Of a DNA stretch of 64,000 nucleotides, positions 35,030-44,624 are shown in pieces. The notes beneath the pieces are model-generated. The model saw only the letters and a program-made list of their open reading frames with translations. It made no database searches and was not told the DNA's origin. The stretch is taken from positions 1,054,001-1,118,000 of the forward strand of contig JBPJFY010000001.1 of assembly GCA_051208045.1 (NCBI GenBank). Reading direction: 5' to 3'. Source of the DNA: LZORAL124-50-18 sp051208045. Lineage in GTDB: Bacteria; Pseudomonadota; Gammaproteobacteria; Pseudomonadales; Oleiphilaceae. Positions within the stretch are counted from its first letter, which is position 1; the number at the start of each line of letters is the position of its first letter. Made by a program: the position numbers and the translations under genes.

Positions 35030-36994
35030 GTGAACTACTCAAAAATGATGAAGCCAATTTTGTATGGATTACTGGCCGCTGGTGCGCTGAGCCTTTCTGC
35101 GTGTACTGATAGCACTTCCGATACCATGGAAGTGGATCAAGCATTAAACACCAATCCCAACAATGCAGATTCAGAGTCCTACTCAGGTAGAGCCATGGAC
35201 GGGTATCTGCAAAATGCCCTCGTCTGGCTTGACCTGAACGACAATAAAATTCTGGAAGCGAACGAACCTTCCGCCAGAACCACGGTTGGTGGGCAGTTCA
35301 GTCTGGATCTGTCTGCCATCAACGATGAACGGCGCGCGGCCGGTGAGCGTATTCTGGACCCACGCAACTACCCACTGATGGTCATTGCTATCCCGGGGGA
35401 AACCGTCGAAGAAGCTGGTGAGGGTCAAACGGTGCCGGTCTCCGAGGGTTATTTTATGATGGCGCCAGCGGGGAGCACTCTGGTTTCGCCGCTCACCACA
35501 CTGGTCAAAATACAGCGTGACCTGACGTACAGCCAGTCTGACCGGCTGGATGCAGAGAAAATGCGAACCTATACCTCGGAGGCACATAACTTTGTCCGAT
35601 CAAGCCTGGGGGTGACGGGCAACCTGCTGTCTAATTACGTCATAAGTAAAGACTCCCAATATCAGGCCTACGCGATTTCGATCGCGGAGATGATACGACG
35701 CAATGCGCCGGATTCCTTTGATACGGCACTGCGCTCAGGGAACTTCGGCGTATTCAATTCAGATTCTACCAAGCAGTTGGGACGCCTCGCACTCGCCAAA
35801 GCCGGGGGGCTGTGGCTGCAAATTGATGAGTTGGCAAAGAGCGGAGAGTCGTTTGATTACGCACGCGTCGCACCCGCTACCGATATCGCCTACGAAGTTA
35901 TTGCGCTGGATTTTGAGAATCCCTATCTGTTGAAATCGGAAATCACCTTTAAGAATCCAGCATTAGTCGATGGGGAAGACCTGGTTGCTGTTGGCTTTAA
36001 CCTGATCGAGAAAAACATTTCTACCGATTTACAGTATGTGTACAACGAAAATGCGGAGTTGCTCAATATTGTCGTCGATGGCTATAAGGACTTTGACCCC
36101 ATTGTCCCCTTTGGCTTTTCACCGCTGACCTTCCTCATTGGTACGGAGCTTTTCCAGTTTTGGGGGAAGGACCTGGTGGCTGATCAGATCTTCGATTACT
36201 CCTTGCAGGGCAATGCCTTCAATCGTATCACACTGGATACACGCCACCCGTTGGATTTTCAGCCGGAACTCTCCAAGAGCGCCGCAAAAGATATGCTGGT
36301 GAATCAGCCGGATGCCTACGTGCTGGATGGCGCTACAGATCGTGACGCGAGCTATACCATTCAGCAGGGGCGGCCAATCAGTGCCTCGGTGAGCGACACG
36401 GTTGCAGATTCCAGTTTACAGTACGTCGAAGACGGCCTGGGGCGCATCGCAAGCATTATTAGGCGAGTGGGTGGTGTGCAGGTACAACAGATTGATTATA
36501 CCTACGATTACGTAAAGCCGTTCCGCGAAAATGACATCGTCGTGGCCTTTCGTACGGATGAGTACAGCGTAGCCGATGGTGAGTTTACACTGCAAAAATC
36601 CATTGAATACTACACCCAACCTGCCGACATTCAAGGCCAAAGCGTCGACCAGCTTTACCAGGTGTTTATTACCGACAATACGCGGGAAAAAGAAACCCAG
36701 TACATGATTTGGGAAGTTGACTACTATGATGCAGTGGAAGTCACCAAAGAAGCGGGCATTGAAACCCCTCGATTGCTGTCCAGCTCCAAACCGGAAGATG
36801 TCACCCTGGCCCAGGAGCTGATTCGTGACCTTGCAGAAGTGCAACTGGAAGGTAAAATCCGGCAAGCCAACTTGTTTACTGCAACCGACAAAGGGCTAAA
36901 GAAGAATCCCCTGGGGGCATCTTCAACCATCTCGACGATCCGCTATAACTATCAACGTCTATCTGACTTTGTGTTTGGGTTGCCCACTGAGTGA
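35030..36994 (+). CDS. Large surface or periplasmic lipoprotein, unknown
   Basis: 654 residues from GTG 35030; ATGs at 35045 and 35048 are equally possible. The signal ends in the lipobox LSAC (Cys near 25). After an acidic linker comes GRAMDGYLQNALVWLDLNDN with EPSARTTVGGQFSLDL. This is a carboxypeptidase-regulatory or SdrD-like beta-sandwich pattern seen in many marine gammaproteobacterial lipoproteins. The remaining 500 residues are of unknown fold and rich in Asp and Tyr. No operon partner is present. Confidence 0.75.
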   Translation: MNYSKMMKPILYGLLAAGALSLSACTDSTSDTMEVDQALNTNPNNADSESYSGRAMDGYLQNALVWLDLNDNKILEANEPSARTTVGGQFSLDLSAINDERRAAGERILDPRNYPLMVIAIPGETVEEAGEGQTVPVSEGYFMMAPAGSTLVSPLTTLVKIQRDLTYSQSDRLDAEKMRTYTSEAHNFVRSSLGVTGNLLSNYVISKDSQYQAYAISIAEMIRRNAPDSFDTALRSGNFGVFNSDSTKQLGRLALAKAGGLWLQIDELAKSGESFDYARVAPATDIAYEVIALDFENPYLLKSEITFKNPALVDGEDLVAVGFNLIEKNISTDLQYVYNENAELLNIVVDGYKDFDPIVPFGFSPLTFLIGTELFQFWGKDLVADQIFDYSLQGNAFNRITLDTRHPLDFQPELSKSAAKDMLVNQPDAYVLDGATDRDASYTIQQGRPISASVSDTVADSSLQYVEDGLGRIASIIRRVGGVQVQQIDYTYDYVKPFRENDIVVAFRTDEYSVADGEFTLQKSIEYYTQPADIQGQSVDQLYQVFITDNTREKETQYMIWEVDYYDAVEVTKEAGIETPRLLSSSKPEDVTLAQELIRDLAEVQLEGKIRQANLFTATDKGLKKNPLGASSTISTIRYNYQRLSDFVFGLPTE

Positions 36995-37014
36995 TGGAGA
37001 ATCTGTGAGATTCT

Positions 37015-37040
37015 AAAGAGCGCTGAGTAGTTAGCGCTCT
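37015..37040 (-). terminator. Hairpin terminator for the Lar-like gene
   Basis: AGAGCGCT GAGTAGTT AGCGCTCT. On the minus strand the stem is followed by TTTAG, 18 bases beyond the Lar-like gene stop. Confidence 0.55.
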
Positions 37041-37057
37041 GTGACAGGATGCATTCC

Positions 37058-37255
37058 CTAGCTGGCGGTTTTTTCCAGTAGCAGGTCTGAGAATGCGCCC
37101 ATTTTATGATTCCAGGCGCGGACGGCGTCCTGTTTGCTGGGGTGACTGGTACTCTGCCTTCCACAGTTGAAGCAAAAAACATCCCAGGTAGTGAATCCGT
37201 TCGGGTTTGACTCCAGTACGGGGGGCGTGCCACATCGACACTTAACGAGATCCAT
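37058..37255 (-). CDS. Lar-like zinc-ribbon protein
   Basis: 65 residues from the ATG at 37255, with AAAGG upstream; an in-frame longer version adds 18 unlikely residues. Two Cys pairs, CRC and CFNC, spaced as in a zinc ribbon, followed by SKQDAVRAWNH, match the Lar (restriction alleviation protein) family. In Rac prophage Lar modulates type I restriction; chromosomal copies are uncharacterised. No restriction system is nearby. Confidence 0.65.
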   Translation of the reverse strand: MDLVKCRCGTPPVLESNPNGFTTWDVFCFNCGRQSTSHPSKQDAVRAWNHKMGAFSDLLLEKTAS

Positions 37256-37480
37256 AACGACAACCTTTCTGTTATATAGTTTGGGTGCCATGTCCTGAGA
37301 CTCGCACATCCGTCACATGTCATTCAGGTTGGCATAAATAGAGTACAAGCGCTGTTGGTTTCTGGCTTGACTTGCCTCAAAAGTACGAAAAAATTCTAGA
37401 GTATGCACACTAATTGGTCGAAATTTATGCGAACGGCCCTGTGTGGTTCGTACAAAGCCCGTCACAATGCCGGTTTTCTG

Positions 37481-38746
37481 TCAGGATAGAATATCCGCGC
37501 ACAGAACCTTCAAAGATCCGTTCACTTCAAAGCCGTATGAGAGCGTGACACACATTTTCAGACCGGTGATGCATTGGTAAGGGCGAGAAACATTGAGCTT
37601 CCCCGGGGTTTTTACGGCACGTTGGAAATAATGCCGATGGAACCAGTTGGACCCCTCGTTGATGGTAAGCGGCTTGAATTGTGCGTATTTATCCGGATGA
37701 CCGGAGCGGTCCTTTTCCAGTTTCTCGACCAGATTGCCGTCCTCATCCAGCAGGTAACAGCTATCGATGGCGTGGTGTTGAAAAACCGGGCGGGTTGCCT
37801 GTCGGAAGCGCGCGCCAAAGGCAAGTGCCTCCCCGCTGACCTGAAACAGGGGGGCAAAGTGCTGCTGAAAGTCCGTGGCGCCCTCGGTACGCATTTTTAC
37901 ATGAGAGCGATGCTTTTGGGTCATATCCAGCAATGCGGTAGACAGGTCTGCCGTGTCGGTGACTTTGTGTGGCTTTGCGAAGAAATATCCCTGAATGAAG
38001 TCCACCCCGGCGTCCATCGCGATCAGGCTTTGTTCCTCGGTTTCCACGCCCTCAATCAACACCAGGCAGCTGGCCTGGTGCAGCAAATCCACTATGCCGC
38101 TGAGCAGGGATTGGGCACGTTTGTCCTGGCTGGCGCGGCAAATCATTGATCGATCGAGTTTTACGATATCCGGCCTGAGCGTCCAGATACGTTCGAAATT
38201 ACTGTGCCCGGCACCAAAGTCATCAATCGCTGTGAGGCAGCCCAGTTGACGATAGTACTCGACCGACTCTTCCAGCAGCTTCACGTCCAGCGTGGAGTGC
38301 TCGACGATTTCCGCCACAATCTGATGGGGTGGGAATTGCAGTGTTTGGATCAGCTGACCGAAATAGGCGTCGAATTGGCCGCCCAACGCAATGACCTGGG
38401 GAGAAATGTTTAGAAACAGCCAGCAGTTTTTTGCCAGGTGTTGGAAATTCTTAATGTGGATGTATCGACAGAGTCGATCCAGTAATACACTTTCCCATTC
38501 GTTTCCGGGGCGACTGAAGAGTTCTGCAGGGCTGACCGGGTTGCCTTGATTGCACCAGCTTCTGGCCAATGCTTCGTAGCCCACCGTGCGCTGGTGAGTC
38601 AGGCTGACAATGGGCTGGAAGACCGATCCGACGGTGAGACCCAGATAGTCGGCAGTGGCCAACCCCTCATTTTGCACGGTGATGTAATCCGATATTTCTG
38701 AAACACTCAGTTTACCGGGCGTGAGCGCGGAAGAGTCTACATGCAC
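37481..38746 (-). CDS. EAL-domain c-di-GMP phosphodiesterase with C-terminal sensor domain
   Basis: 421 residues. The EAL domain (about 35-275) keeps the catalytic set: YEALAR, NISPQ, EIVEHS, DDFGAG, VKLD and EGVE, so hydrolysis of c-di-GMP is expected. The C-terminal 140 residues (FQVSGEALAFGARFRQ, then SYGFEVNGSLKVLCAD) resemble the EAL-associated PAS/Cache-like domain of YkuI. There is no membrane segment. Transcribed alone. Confidence 0.9.
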   Translation of the reverse strand: MHVDSSALTPGKLSVSEISDYITVQNEGLATADYLGLTVGSVFQPIVSLTHQRTVGYEALARSWCNQGNPVSPAELFSRPGNEWESVLLDRLCRYIHIKNFQHLAKNCWLFLNISPQVIALGGQFDAYFGQLIQTLQFPPHQIVAEIVEHSTLDVKLLEESVEYYRQLGCLTAIDDFGAGHSNFERIWTLRPDIVKLDRSMICRASQDKRAQSLLSGIVDLLHQASCLVLIEGVETEEQSLIAMDAGVDFIQGYFFAKPHKVTDTADLSTALLDMTQKHRSHVKMRTEGATDFQQHFAPLFQVSGEALAFGARFRQATRPVFQHHAIDSCYLLDEDGNLVEKLEKDRSGHPDKYAQFKPLTINEGSNWFHRHYFQRAVKTPGKLNVSRPYQCITGLKMCVTLSYGFEVNGSLKVLCADILS

Positions 38747-39080
38747 TTGCCTTACTTTCCTTTTTTCAAGAGATAACGATGAAGGGTTTGGCGGGAATGA
38801 ATAGAACGTTCTTAGCTAAGAATAGTATTTATATGCATAATGTGCATAAATTTTGCCATAAAAATGTGACAGAACACATTGTACAAATGTGAAATTACGC
38901 CAAATCTGCGTTTTCAGTGGATGAAAGCGTCAATATCCTTCAAAAGTTAAATAATGTTACAATTTAAGTGTTCTACGGTCTTTACTCAAAATTTTGGCTG
39001 TTCTAAAGTAAGGATAAGTGTTGATAGATGAAGCGTTCTTATGTGCTTCATCAAGCATCCATCAAAATGAGATAAGAATT
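38747..39080. other. AT-rich divergent intergenic region
   Basis: About 330 bases between the EAL gene and a small membrane protein frame. It is AT-rich with runs such as TATTTATATGCATAATGTGCATAAATTT, which contains the inverted repeat TGCATAATGTGCA. Nothing codes convincingly here. It must hold the promoter of the EAL gene. Confidence 0.5.
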
Positions 39081-39230
39081 ATGGTTGTTTCTTCCCTGAT
39101 TGCTTCTGTGCTGTTGGCGGTGGTGCTAGTTGGTGTGGCTGGGTATGCGCAATCCCAGTTGAAACCACAAAAAATCAGAGTTCGGGTCGATCATGATACG
39201 CCCGCTCAGCGACGTCGTCGGCTGAGATAA
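39081..39230 (+). CDS. Possible 49-residue membrane protein
   Basis: From the ATG at 39081, 49 residues: a hydrophobic helix (SSLIASVLLAVVLVGVAGYA) followed by a strongly basic tail (HDTPAQRRRRLR). The layout fits a small inner-membrane protein with a cytoplasmic tail. The ribosome binding site is weak and no family is recognised. Confidence 0.45.
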   Translation: MVVSSLIASVLLAVVLVGVAGYAQSQLKPQKIRVRVDHDTPAQRRRRLR

Positions 39231-39251
39231 GTTTCGGTGAGGCGGAGTGCC

Positions 39252-39932
39252 TCATCCTGCCCCCAAAACCTCCCGCTGTCCCGTCGGAGTCACTGATCGG
39301 TCATCTTTGTTGTTCGCGTTGTTGATGGCTGTTGATATCGGAAACATTTCCATTTGATACTTGATCTCCGGGCGAAAGAACGGGGTTAGTGCGCTCGTTT
39401 CACTGTCGGCGTTCAGCCAGACTTCACATTCCTCCAGAGTGAGCATCACCGGAAAGCGGTGGTGTATATGCGTAAATTCGGGTGGCGCTGCCGTCGTAAT
39501 GATGGTGCACGACTCGATGAAGTTGCCGTGCTTTTCCCAACGATCCCACAGTGCGGCAAAGGCGATGGCCTGGTCCGTAGGCTGTATACACCACGGCTGT
39601 TTGCCCGTGTCCGCTTTTTGCCATTCGATAAAGCTGGAGGCTGGCAATATTCCACGCTGTCGGTGGAAGGGCGTTCGGAAAGCGCGGCTCTGGGCGAGGG
39701 TTTCAGATTTTGCATTGAACATGCTGTATTTTGAAGAAACCTCTGGTGCCCAGGAGGGGGTGAGCCACCAACGCATACTATGCACGGCGCGCTTGGCGCG
39801 TTCTTCAATAATGAGGGGCACCGTATCTGTGGGTGCGACGTTGAAGTGGCTTTTTAATGGTACAGGTACACCCAATGCGGCCATGAGCTCACGAATGAAG
39901 GGATCGTCCGTTATGTTGACTCTGCCACACAT
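39252..39932 (-). CDS. SRAP-family protein (YedK/HMCES type)
   Basis: 226 residues. MCGRVN places the catalytic Cys at position 2 after Met removal; FNVAPTD, a Glu in SSFIEWQ and the His in THIHHRFPVML complete the SRAP active site. HMCES/YedK forms a thiazolidine crosslink with abasic sites in single-stranded DNA and shields them. It is the last gene of a three-gene operon, three bases after the DUF1499 gene. Confidence 0.92.
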   Translation of the reverse strand: MCGRVNITDDPFIRELMAALGVPVPLKSHFNVAPTDTVPLIIEERAKRAVHSMRWWLTPSWAPEVSSKYSMFNAKSETLAQSRAFRTPFHRQRGILPASSFIEWQKADTGKQPWCIQPTDQAIAFAALWDRWEKHGNFIESCTIITTAAPPEFTHIHHRFPVMLTLEECEVWLNADSETSALTPFFRPEIKYQMEMFPISTAINNANNKDDRSVTPTGQREVLGAG

Positions 39933-39935
39933 GGC

Positions 39936-40337
39936 TCAGTCCTGGGACTGATAGTGGTGGCGAAGGGCATCAATTCGCGCCCTGTTTTTGCCAAAGTCTG
40001 AATATCCCAGGCGAGAGGCAGAGCGCACGTGGATCACGCCTTCATCTTCGTTCAGCAAGGCTTCCAGATCATCCGTAAATCCCATGATGCGTGTGACACA
40101 TTCGGCGTGCAGGTAAGGGTACTGGTTAACGATGAGTCGAGCCCCTGAAACGGCAGACAGGGCCGTAATGAACTTTTGCCAGCTTTCTTCCGGTGTCCCT
40201 TTGAGCGGGAAGGGCGGAGTAAACGCACTCTTACGGTCAGATTGACTGCTCACGCAATTGGGGGTGGCGGGGCAGGAGGCCAGCCGACCCTCGCGAACAC
40301 CGATGTGCAATGGCTTTCGTCCACTGAAAAGACTCAT
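39936..40337 (-). CDS. DUF1499-family protein
   Basis: 133 residues. CPATPNCVSSQ near the N-terminus and the closing VIHVRSASRLGYSDFGKNRARID are typical of DUF1499. The family is widespread but without known function; some members are secreted, but this one has no clear signal peptide. The start overlaps the stop of the receiver-TPR gene by four bases, so it is translationally coupled. Confidence 0.85.
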   Translation of the reverse strand: MSLFSGRKPLHIGVREGRLASCPATPNCVSSQSDRKSAFTPPFPLKGTPEESWQKFITALSAVSGARLIVNQYPYLHAECVTRIMGFTDDLEALLNEDEGVIHVRSASRLGYSDFGKNRARIDALRHHYQSQD

Positions 40338-41971
40338 TTCTTCAGATCCTTGTATTGTTTTTTCAAGTACTGCAGCCGCTTATATTCCCGGTGATGGTGG
40401 GGTACATGGCGCACATACCGAAAGCGTAACGTACACTTCTGGTAGTCTTGATGGTATTGCGGATTTTTCGGGTCCGTTTTCTTTATTCGTTTGATCAGGA
40501 CCTGAATGAGGTTCAGATTGAGGGAAATATGTCGAGGCGTAAATGCTGTGGCTTTTTCCAGCTCCTCAACCGCCTTATCTATATGGCCTTCGTTATATTC
40601 TTTGATGCCGATTTTGTTGAGACCCGCCGCTTTTTGCCTGTCTTCTGAGCTGATCTGGCTCTTCAGCAGGTCGTAAATTTCCTTGATCGCATCGTCATCG
40701 CCCTGTGCATTATCCGCCGCTTCTTCCAGTAACTTTTCGGCCTCGTCATTTCTGCCGGCTTTGATAAACGCTTTCGCCGCGAATCGAGCGCTGTTGGCGG
40801 ACAGTGAGAGCTGTTTTTTCTCAATTTTTTCGTCCAGCGAAGAGAGTATCGATTCGGCCGCTTCCTGGTCACCCATGCCGTAACGCAAAGACGCTTCTGA
40901 ATACTGCACTTGAAGGTCAATCTGGTTATCATCGGAAAATCGTTTCTTGGCCTTCCCCAGGAGGTCGAACGCTTCCTTTACGTGTTTCCTGCCGTTGGCG
41001 CTTTCATCATCTTTGTAATGCTGGGTTAACTGCTCAGCAAACTCAAAGTACTGATCCGGCTTGGCGTAGATGGACTGATCTCCGAGTTTGATGACCTTGC
41101 GGAACGCATCGACAGCTTGATCCGTGTGGCCACTTTCCACGCAGAGGTCCGCATAATGCTTCTGGCGCAAAAGAGAATTGGGCGACTTGGCGAGGGCACT
41201 TTCCAGCGTGGCGCGCGCCTTGTTTGACTGACCGGTGGCTTCGTAGATATTGGCAAGCAAATCCAGCGCTTCCACGCGGTTTTCTTCCCGGTCCAGAATG
41301 TCATTGAGTAGCTTTTCAGCGGCGTCGAATTCTTCATCTTCAATGCACAGTCGAGCCAGTGCAAACTCTGCCCAGTTGGCCTGTTGTTTTTCAAGAATGG
41401 AGCGATAGAGCTGTTTAGCGACCTCCACTTCTCCGAGCTTGGTCAGCAGCCAAGCTTTGGTTTTCAGGCACGCCAGTTTGTAGCGTGTGCCAGACGCCAG
41501 TTTCTCATCGCAGGCGTCCAGGGCTTTTTTGTAGTTGCCCTCATCAATGGCGGCGTTGATGTTTTTTAGTTCATCTTTGGCGTCCAGCATTTTTTTCAGT
41601 CGAGTTTTTAACTCTGCTGGCGTGACCGGTTTGACGAGGTAGCCATCCGGTTCATTTTCGATCGTGCCCATGACCTTGTCTTTGGCAACTTCTCCGGTCA
41701 CTATCAGGAACAGGCTGCCAAACTTCAGCAGTTTGCGATAACGCAGTTCCTCCAGCAATTCCTGGCCGTTTTTTCCCTTGCCTAACTCGAAATTACAGAG
41801 AATGACGTCATAATCCACATTCTTGACTGACGAGAGCACTTTGGACGCGGAGTCGGCGGTGTCAACCAGCTTGAGCCCAAGCGACATGAGCGCGTTTTTC
41901 GTGGCAAATCGAAAGTTGTCGAGTTCATCGACGATTAAAAATCGTTTTTTAGCGTGGGCTTCGAGTGACAT
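40334..41971 (-). CDS. Pseudo-receiver domain plus TPR repeats
   Basis: 545 residues. Residues 8-130 are a receiver fold (FLIVDELDNFR ... LFLIVTGE ... YLVKPVTPAELK). The phospho-acceptor position reads VILCNFELG, with codon AAT, so Asp is replaced by Asn, and one of the acidic pair is Glu. The Thr and Lys are retained. The following 400 residues are TPR helices (NYKKALDACDEKL, ANIYEATGQSNKAR, IKEYNEGHIDKAVEELEKA). It likely scaffolds protein contacts without phospho-control. First gene of an operon with DUF1499 and SRAP. Confidence 0.9.
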   Translation of the reverse strand: MSLEAHAKKRFLIVDELDNFRFATKNALMSLGLKLVDTADSASKVLSSVKNVDYDVILCNFELGKGKNGQELLEELRYRKLLKFGSLFLIVTGEVAKDKVMGTIENEPDGYLVKPVTPAELKTRLKKMLDAKDELKNINAAIDEGNYKKALDACDEKLASGTRYKLACLKTKAWLLTKLGEVEVAKQLYRSILEKQQANWAEFALARLCIEDEEFDAAEKLLNDILDREENRVEALDLLANIYEATGQSNKARATLESALAKSPNSLLRQKHYADLCVESGHTDQAVDAFRKVIKLGDQSIYAKPDQYFEFAEQLTQHYKDDESANGRKHVKEAFDLLGKAKKRFSDDNQIDLQVQYSEASLRYGMGDQEAAESILSSLDEKIEKKQLSLSANSARFAAKAFIKAGRNDEAEKLLEEAADNAQGDDDAIKEIYDLLKSQISSEDRQKAAGLNKIGIKEYNEGHIDKAVEELEKATAFTPRHISLNLNLIQVLIKRIKKTDPKNPQYHQDYQKCTLRFRYVRHVPHHHREYKRLQYLKKQYKDLKK

Positions 41972-42057
41972 TTCCTGCCTAAAATCAACCTGATGCTGAA
42001 GAGAAAAGGACCCATTTCTGGTTTTAGTTTAGGTGCTGTGTGCGGTTTTGGCGAGTT

Positions 42058-42113
42058 CTGTGGGGTGGTTTTATTGCTGCGGGTGGTTTTATGACTGTGG
42101 GGCGGTTTTATGA
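42058..42113. repeat. Three tandem 18-19-base imperfect repeats
   Basis: Units CTGTGGGGTGGTTTTATTG, CTGCGGGTGGTTTTATGA and CTGTGGGGCGGTTTTATGA run head to tail, with weaker copies just before (CTGGTTTTAG, CTGTGTGCGGTTTTGG). They lie about 90 to 140 bases upstream of the receiver-TPR gene start. Confidence 0.75.
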
Positions 42114-42159
42114 CTGAGAGAAGCGATGTCGGGCAATTTGGGTTTAATGTGCAGTCAAG

Positions 42160-42182
42160 AGGCAGGGCGAGTCGCCCTGCCT
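42160..42182 (-). terminator. Hairpin after the leuB-like gene
   Basis: AGGCAGGGC GAGTC GCCCTGCCT, a nine-base GC-rich stem starting 20 bases after the stop. No T-run follows on the minus strand, so intrinsic strength is uncertain. Confidence 0.5.
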
Positions 42183-42202
42183 GTGCAGTAAAAGCGCGCT
42201 GG

Positions 42203-43306
42203 TTATAAAAGCCCTTCCAGGGTTTCGATGACCTTATCGCCGAATTCCGTTGTGCTGAGCAGCGTCGCCCCTTCTCCCTCCGAAGACAGGTCACGAGTGG
42301 AATAGCCGGCCTCAAACACGCTTTGCATGGCCTGCCACACCAGTTTGGATTCTTCCAGCATGTTGAAGCTCATGTCCAGCATCAGCGCCACTGAGCCGAT
42401 CATGGAATAGGGGTTTGCCATGTTTTTACCCGCGATGTCGGGGGCAGAGCCGTGAGAGGGCTCGTAGTAAGCCTTCTCAGGACCGATACAGGCAGAGGGC
42501 ATCAAGCCCAGTGAGCCGAGCAGGCCGCCGCACTGATCGCTGAGAATATCCCCAAACATGTTTTCCATCACCATGACGTCGAACTGGCCGGGATTGAGAC
42601 AGAGGTGTGTGGCAGCCGCATCGACCAACATGTGAATCACGTTGACTTCAGGGAAGTCCTTGGCAACTTCTTCCACCACTTCATTCCAGAGCACGGAAGA
42701 CATTAAGACGTTGCTCTTATGAATGTTGTGGACGGTCTTCTTGCGCTTCATGGCTTCTTTGAACGCAACGGTTACAATCTGGCGAATCTGATTTTCATCA
42801 TATTCGAGCAGTTCCTTCACATAGCGCACACCGTCTTCGGTCACGCCGCGCTCTTTCCCGCCAAAGTAAAGGCCGCCGATGAGTTCGCGAATCAGCAGAA
42901 TATCAATACCTTGCCCCACCACTTCTTGCTTCAGGGGAGAAAAGTGGCTCATGCCCTTGGGCAGAGAAACCGGACGGAAGTTGGCGTAGGTATTCAGCAT
43001 GCGTCGCATGGGCAACAACGCACCACGCTCTGGTCGCTCTTCAACCGGAATTTTCTCGGACTCTTCGTGGCTTAACCCAATAGGGCCTTTCAACACCGCA
43101 TCGGCAGTGGCACACAGTTGTTGTGTCTTTTCGGGGAATGATTTGCCATCCGTGAAGTATGCACTCGCTCCAAAAGGGGCGTCTATGCAGTCAAACGTCA
43201 CATCCCGCTTGGTTTCGATGAGCTTGAGCACACGTACGGCCTGCTCAGTGATTTCCGGGCCGATGCCGTCGCCAGCCAATATCGCGATTGTGTATTTTTG
43301 AGTCAT
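42203..43306 (-). CDS. leuB: 3-isopropylmalate dehydrogenase-like enzyme
   Basis: 367 residues of the isocitrate/isopropylmalate dehydrogenase family: AGDGIGPEI at the N-terminus, ERGALLPMR, RELIGGLYFG (LeuB usually has RELTGG), HKSNVL, FGDILSDQ and EPSHGSAPDIAGKNMANP. It would oxidise and decarboxylate 3-isopropylmalate in leucine synthesis with NAD+. The isolated position, away from leuC and leuD, and the Ile for Thr change leave room for a paralogue acting on another beta-hydroxy acid. Confidence 0.8.
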   Translation of the reverse strand: MTQKYTIAILAGDGIGPEITEQAVRVLKLIETKRDVTFDCIDAPFGASAYFTDGKSFPEKTQQLCATADAVLKGPIGLSHEESEKIPVEERPERGALLPMRRMLNTYANFRPVSLPKGMSHFSPLKQEVVGQGIDILLIRELIGGLYFGGKERGVTEDGVRYVKELLEYDENQIRQIVTVAFKEAMKRKKTVHNIHKSNVLMSSVLWNEVVEEVAKDFPEVNVIHMLVDAAATHLCLNPGQFDVMVMENMFGDILSDQCGGLLGSLGLMPSACIGPEKAYYEPSHGSAPDIAGKNMANPYSMIGSVALMLDMSFNMLEESKLVWQAMQSVFEAGYSTRDLSSEGEGATLLSTTEFGDKVIETLEGLL

Positions 43307-43446
43307 ATTTCATTCCTGATCAAGTAAAGAGCGGCGCGTATTGTAATAATTCAGACCGGTGTAAGGCAAATCGGTGATCAGCAGTTACTCCCTCAAGTAA
43401 GGAGAAGGGTGAGATACCAACCGTTCTGGAATGCGAGTATTTTAGC

Positions 43447-44379
43447 TTATGCAGACGTGCTCTCGCTGGCTGTTGGCACACCTTTTGGAAACCAGGGGAA
43501 AAAACGTGGGGTGCGTTGCTGATACTCACGATAGCCGGCGCGTTTCTGAACGGAATAAAACTCTGCTGGCTCAGCGCCCGTCAAATACACCAGCGTGATA
43601 TACATCATCACAGACGCACTCGCGGTGCCCACCGCGATGATCCACCAGAGAAAGCCGTCGACGTTCAATGCAAGCAGCGATGGCAGTGACGCAATTACGA
43701 GCCCGGTCCAAACCAGCCACTCGGCAAAGTAGTTGGGGTGTCGACTGTATTTCCACAGGCCAACATTGCAGACGCCTTTGGGATTTTTTTGAGAGAAGAG
43801 CAATTTCTGACCATCTGCAATGGATTCGATGAAGTATGCGACGGCCCATAAACTGAGCCCGGCGACCTCCATGATTGAAAATGGTGCATCGGGTCGGATT
43901 ACCATCAGAAAGCCGGGGAGGGCAAGCGCCGTCATGTTCGCCGTACCCTGTGCCAGTATTTCAGCCAGCAGGTGCAGGTTGGTGTGCTTGCTGCCTCGGC
44001 TTTCCAACAGCATGCGACGGTAGTTATAGCGCGGGAACTCGAATTTAAAAATGACGCCAGTCTTAACGGCAAATACCAATGCCCCAATCCCCATCCGCAG
44101 ACCGATAAACAAATACACACCGCCGACAAGTGCGCGTTGCCAGAGCTCTGCATCACCGAACAGAATGAGTTGTGCGCCGATCAGTGCGACACCAAAAGGC
44201 CAGGCGATATCAACATAGGAGACACGTCCGGTTTTCAAAAAGGGTATACAGGCCACCAACACAAACAGAGTGAGCTGCACGACGGCATTGGTGAGCACCA
44301 GACTCGTCAAGGCTGTGTCACCTGTCAGGAGGAGGGTAGCGAACAACCCGATAAAGAATCCGTTGATGTAAATGCTCAT
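43447..44379 (-). CDS. DUF1295 membrane enzyme (steroid 5-alpha-reductase-like)
   Basis: 310 residues from the ATG at 44379 with GAGAGGAC upstream; a longer frame adds 68 implausible residues. Seven or more membrane helices and the C-terminal signature GLWKYSRHPNYFAEWLVW ... AGYREYQQRTPRFFPWFP match the DUF1295/ICMT-like fold related to NAD(P)H-dependent 5-alpha steroid reductases. The substrate is unknown. A divergent AraC regulator 245 bases away probably controls it. Confidence 0.87.
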   Translation of the reverse strand: MSIYINGFFIGLFATLLLTGDTALTSLVLTNAVVQLTLFVLVACIPFLKTGRVSYVDIAWPFGVALIGAQLILFGDAELWQRALVGGVYLFIGLRMGIGALVFAVKTGVIFKFEFPRYNYRRMLLESRGSKHTNLHLLAEILAQGTANMTALALPGFLMVIRPDAPFSIMEVAGLSLWAVAYFIESIADGQKLLFSQKNPKGVCNVGLWKYSRHPNYFAEWLVWTGLVIASLPSLLALNVDGFLWWIIAVGTASASVMMYITLVYLTGAEPAEFYSVQKRAGYREYQQRTPRFFPWFPKGVPTASESTSA

Positions 44380-44624
44380 AGTCTGTCCTCTCATTGTTAA
44401 TGTGTGTTGAGGTTGAAACTGTTTCTTTTCCAGCGGGTGCGTCAACAACCGTAGCGGGATGATTTTTGTTACAGTAGCGTGATTGCTGTATCTGACATGG
44501 TAGATGTTGCTGATAAGAAAGGGCAGTGACGAGAGTTGCCAGCAACATGGCGTATCTTGCCATGCTTGTTTTGTTGTCCGCATAGTTTTAATGTCTTATC
44601 GCTTTTAATGGGTGGCTGGTATTA

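Noticed and set aside
42203..43306. leuB-like gene read as a tartrate or isocitrate dehydrogenase
   Set aside because: The ERGALLPMR and RELIGGLYFG blocks fit LeuB best, though the isolated position keeps some doubt.
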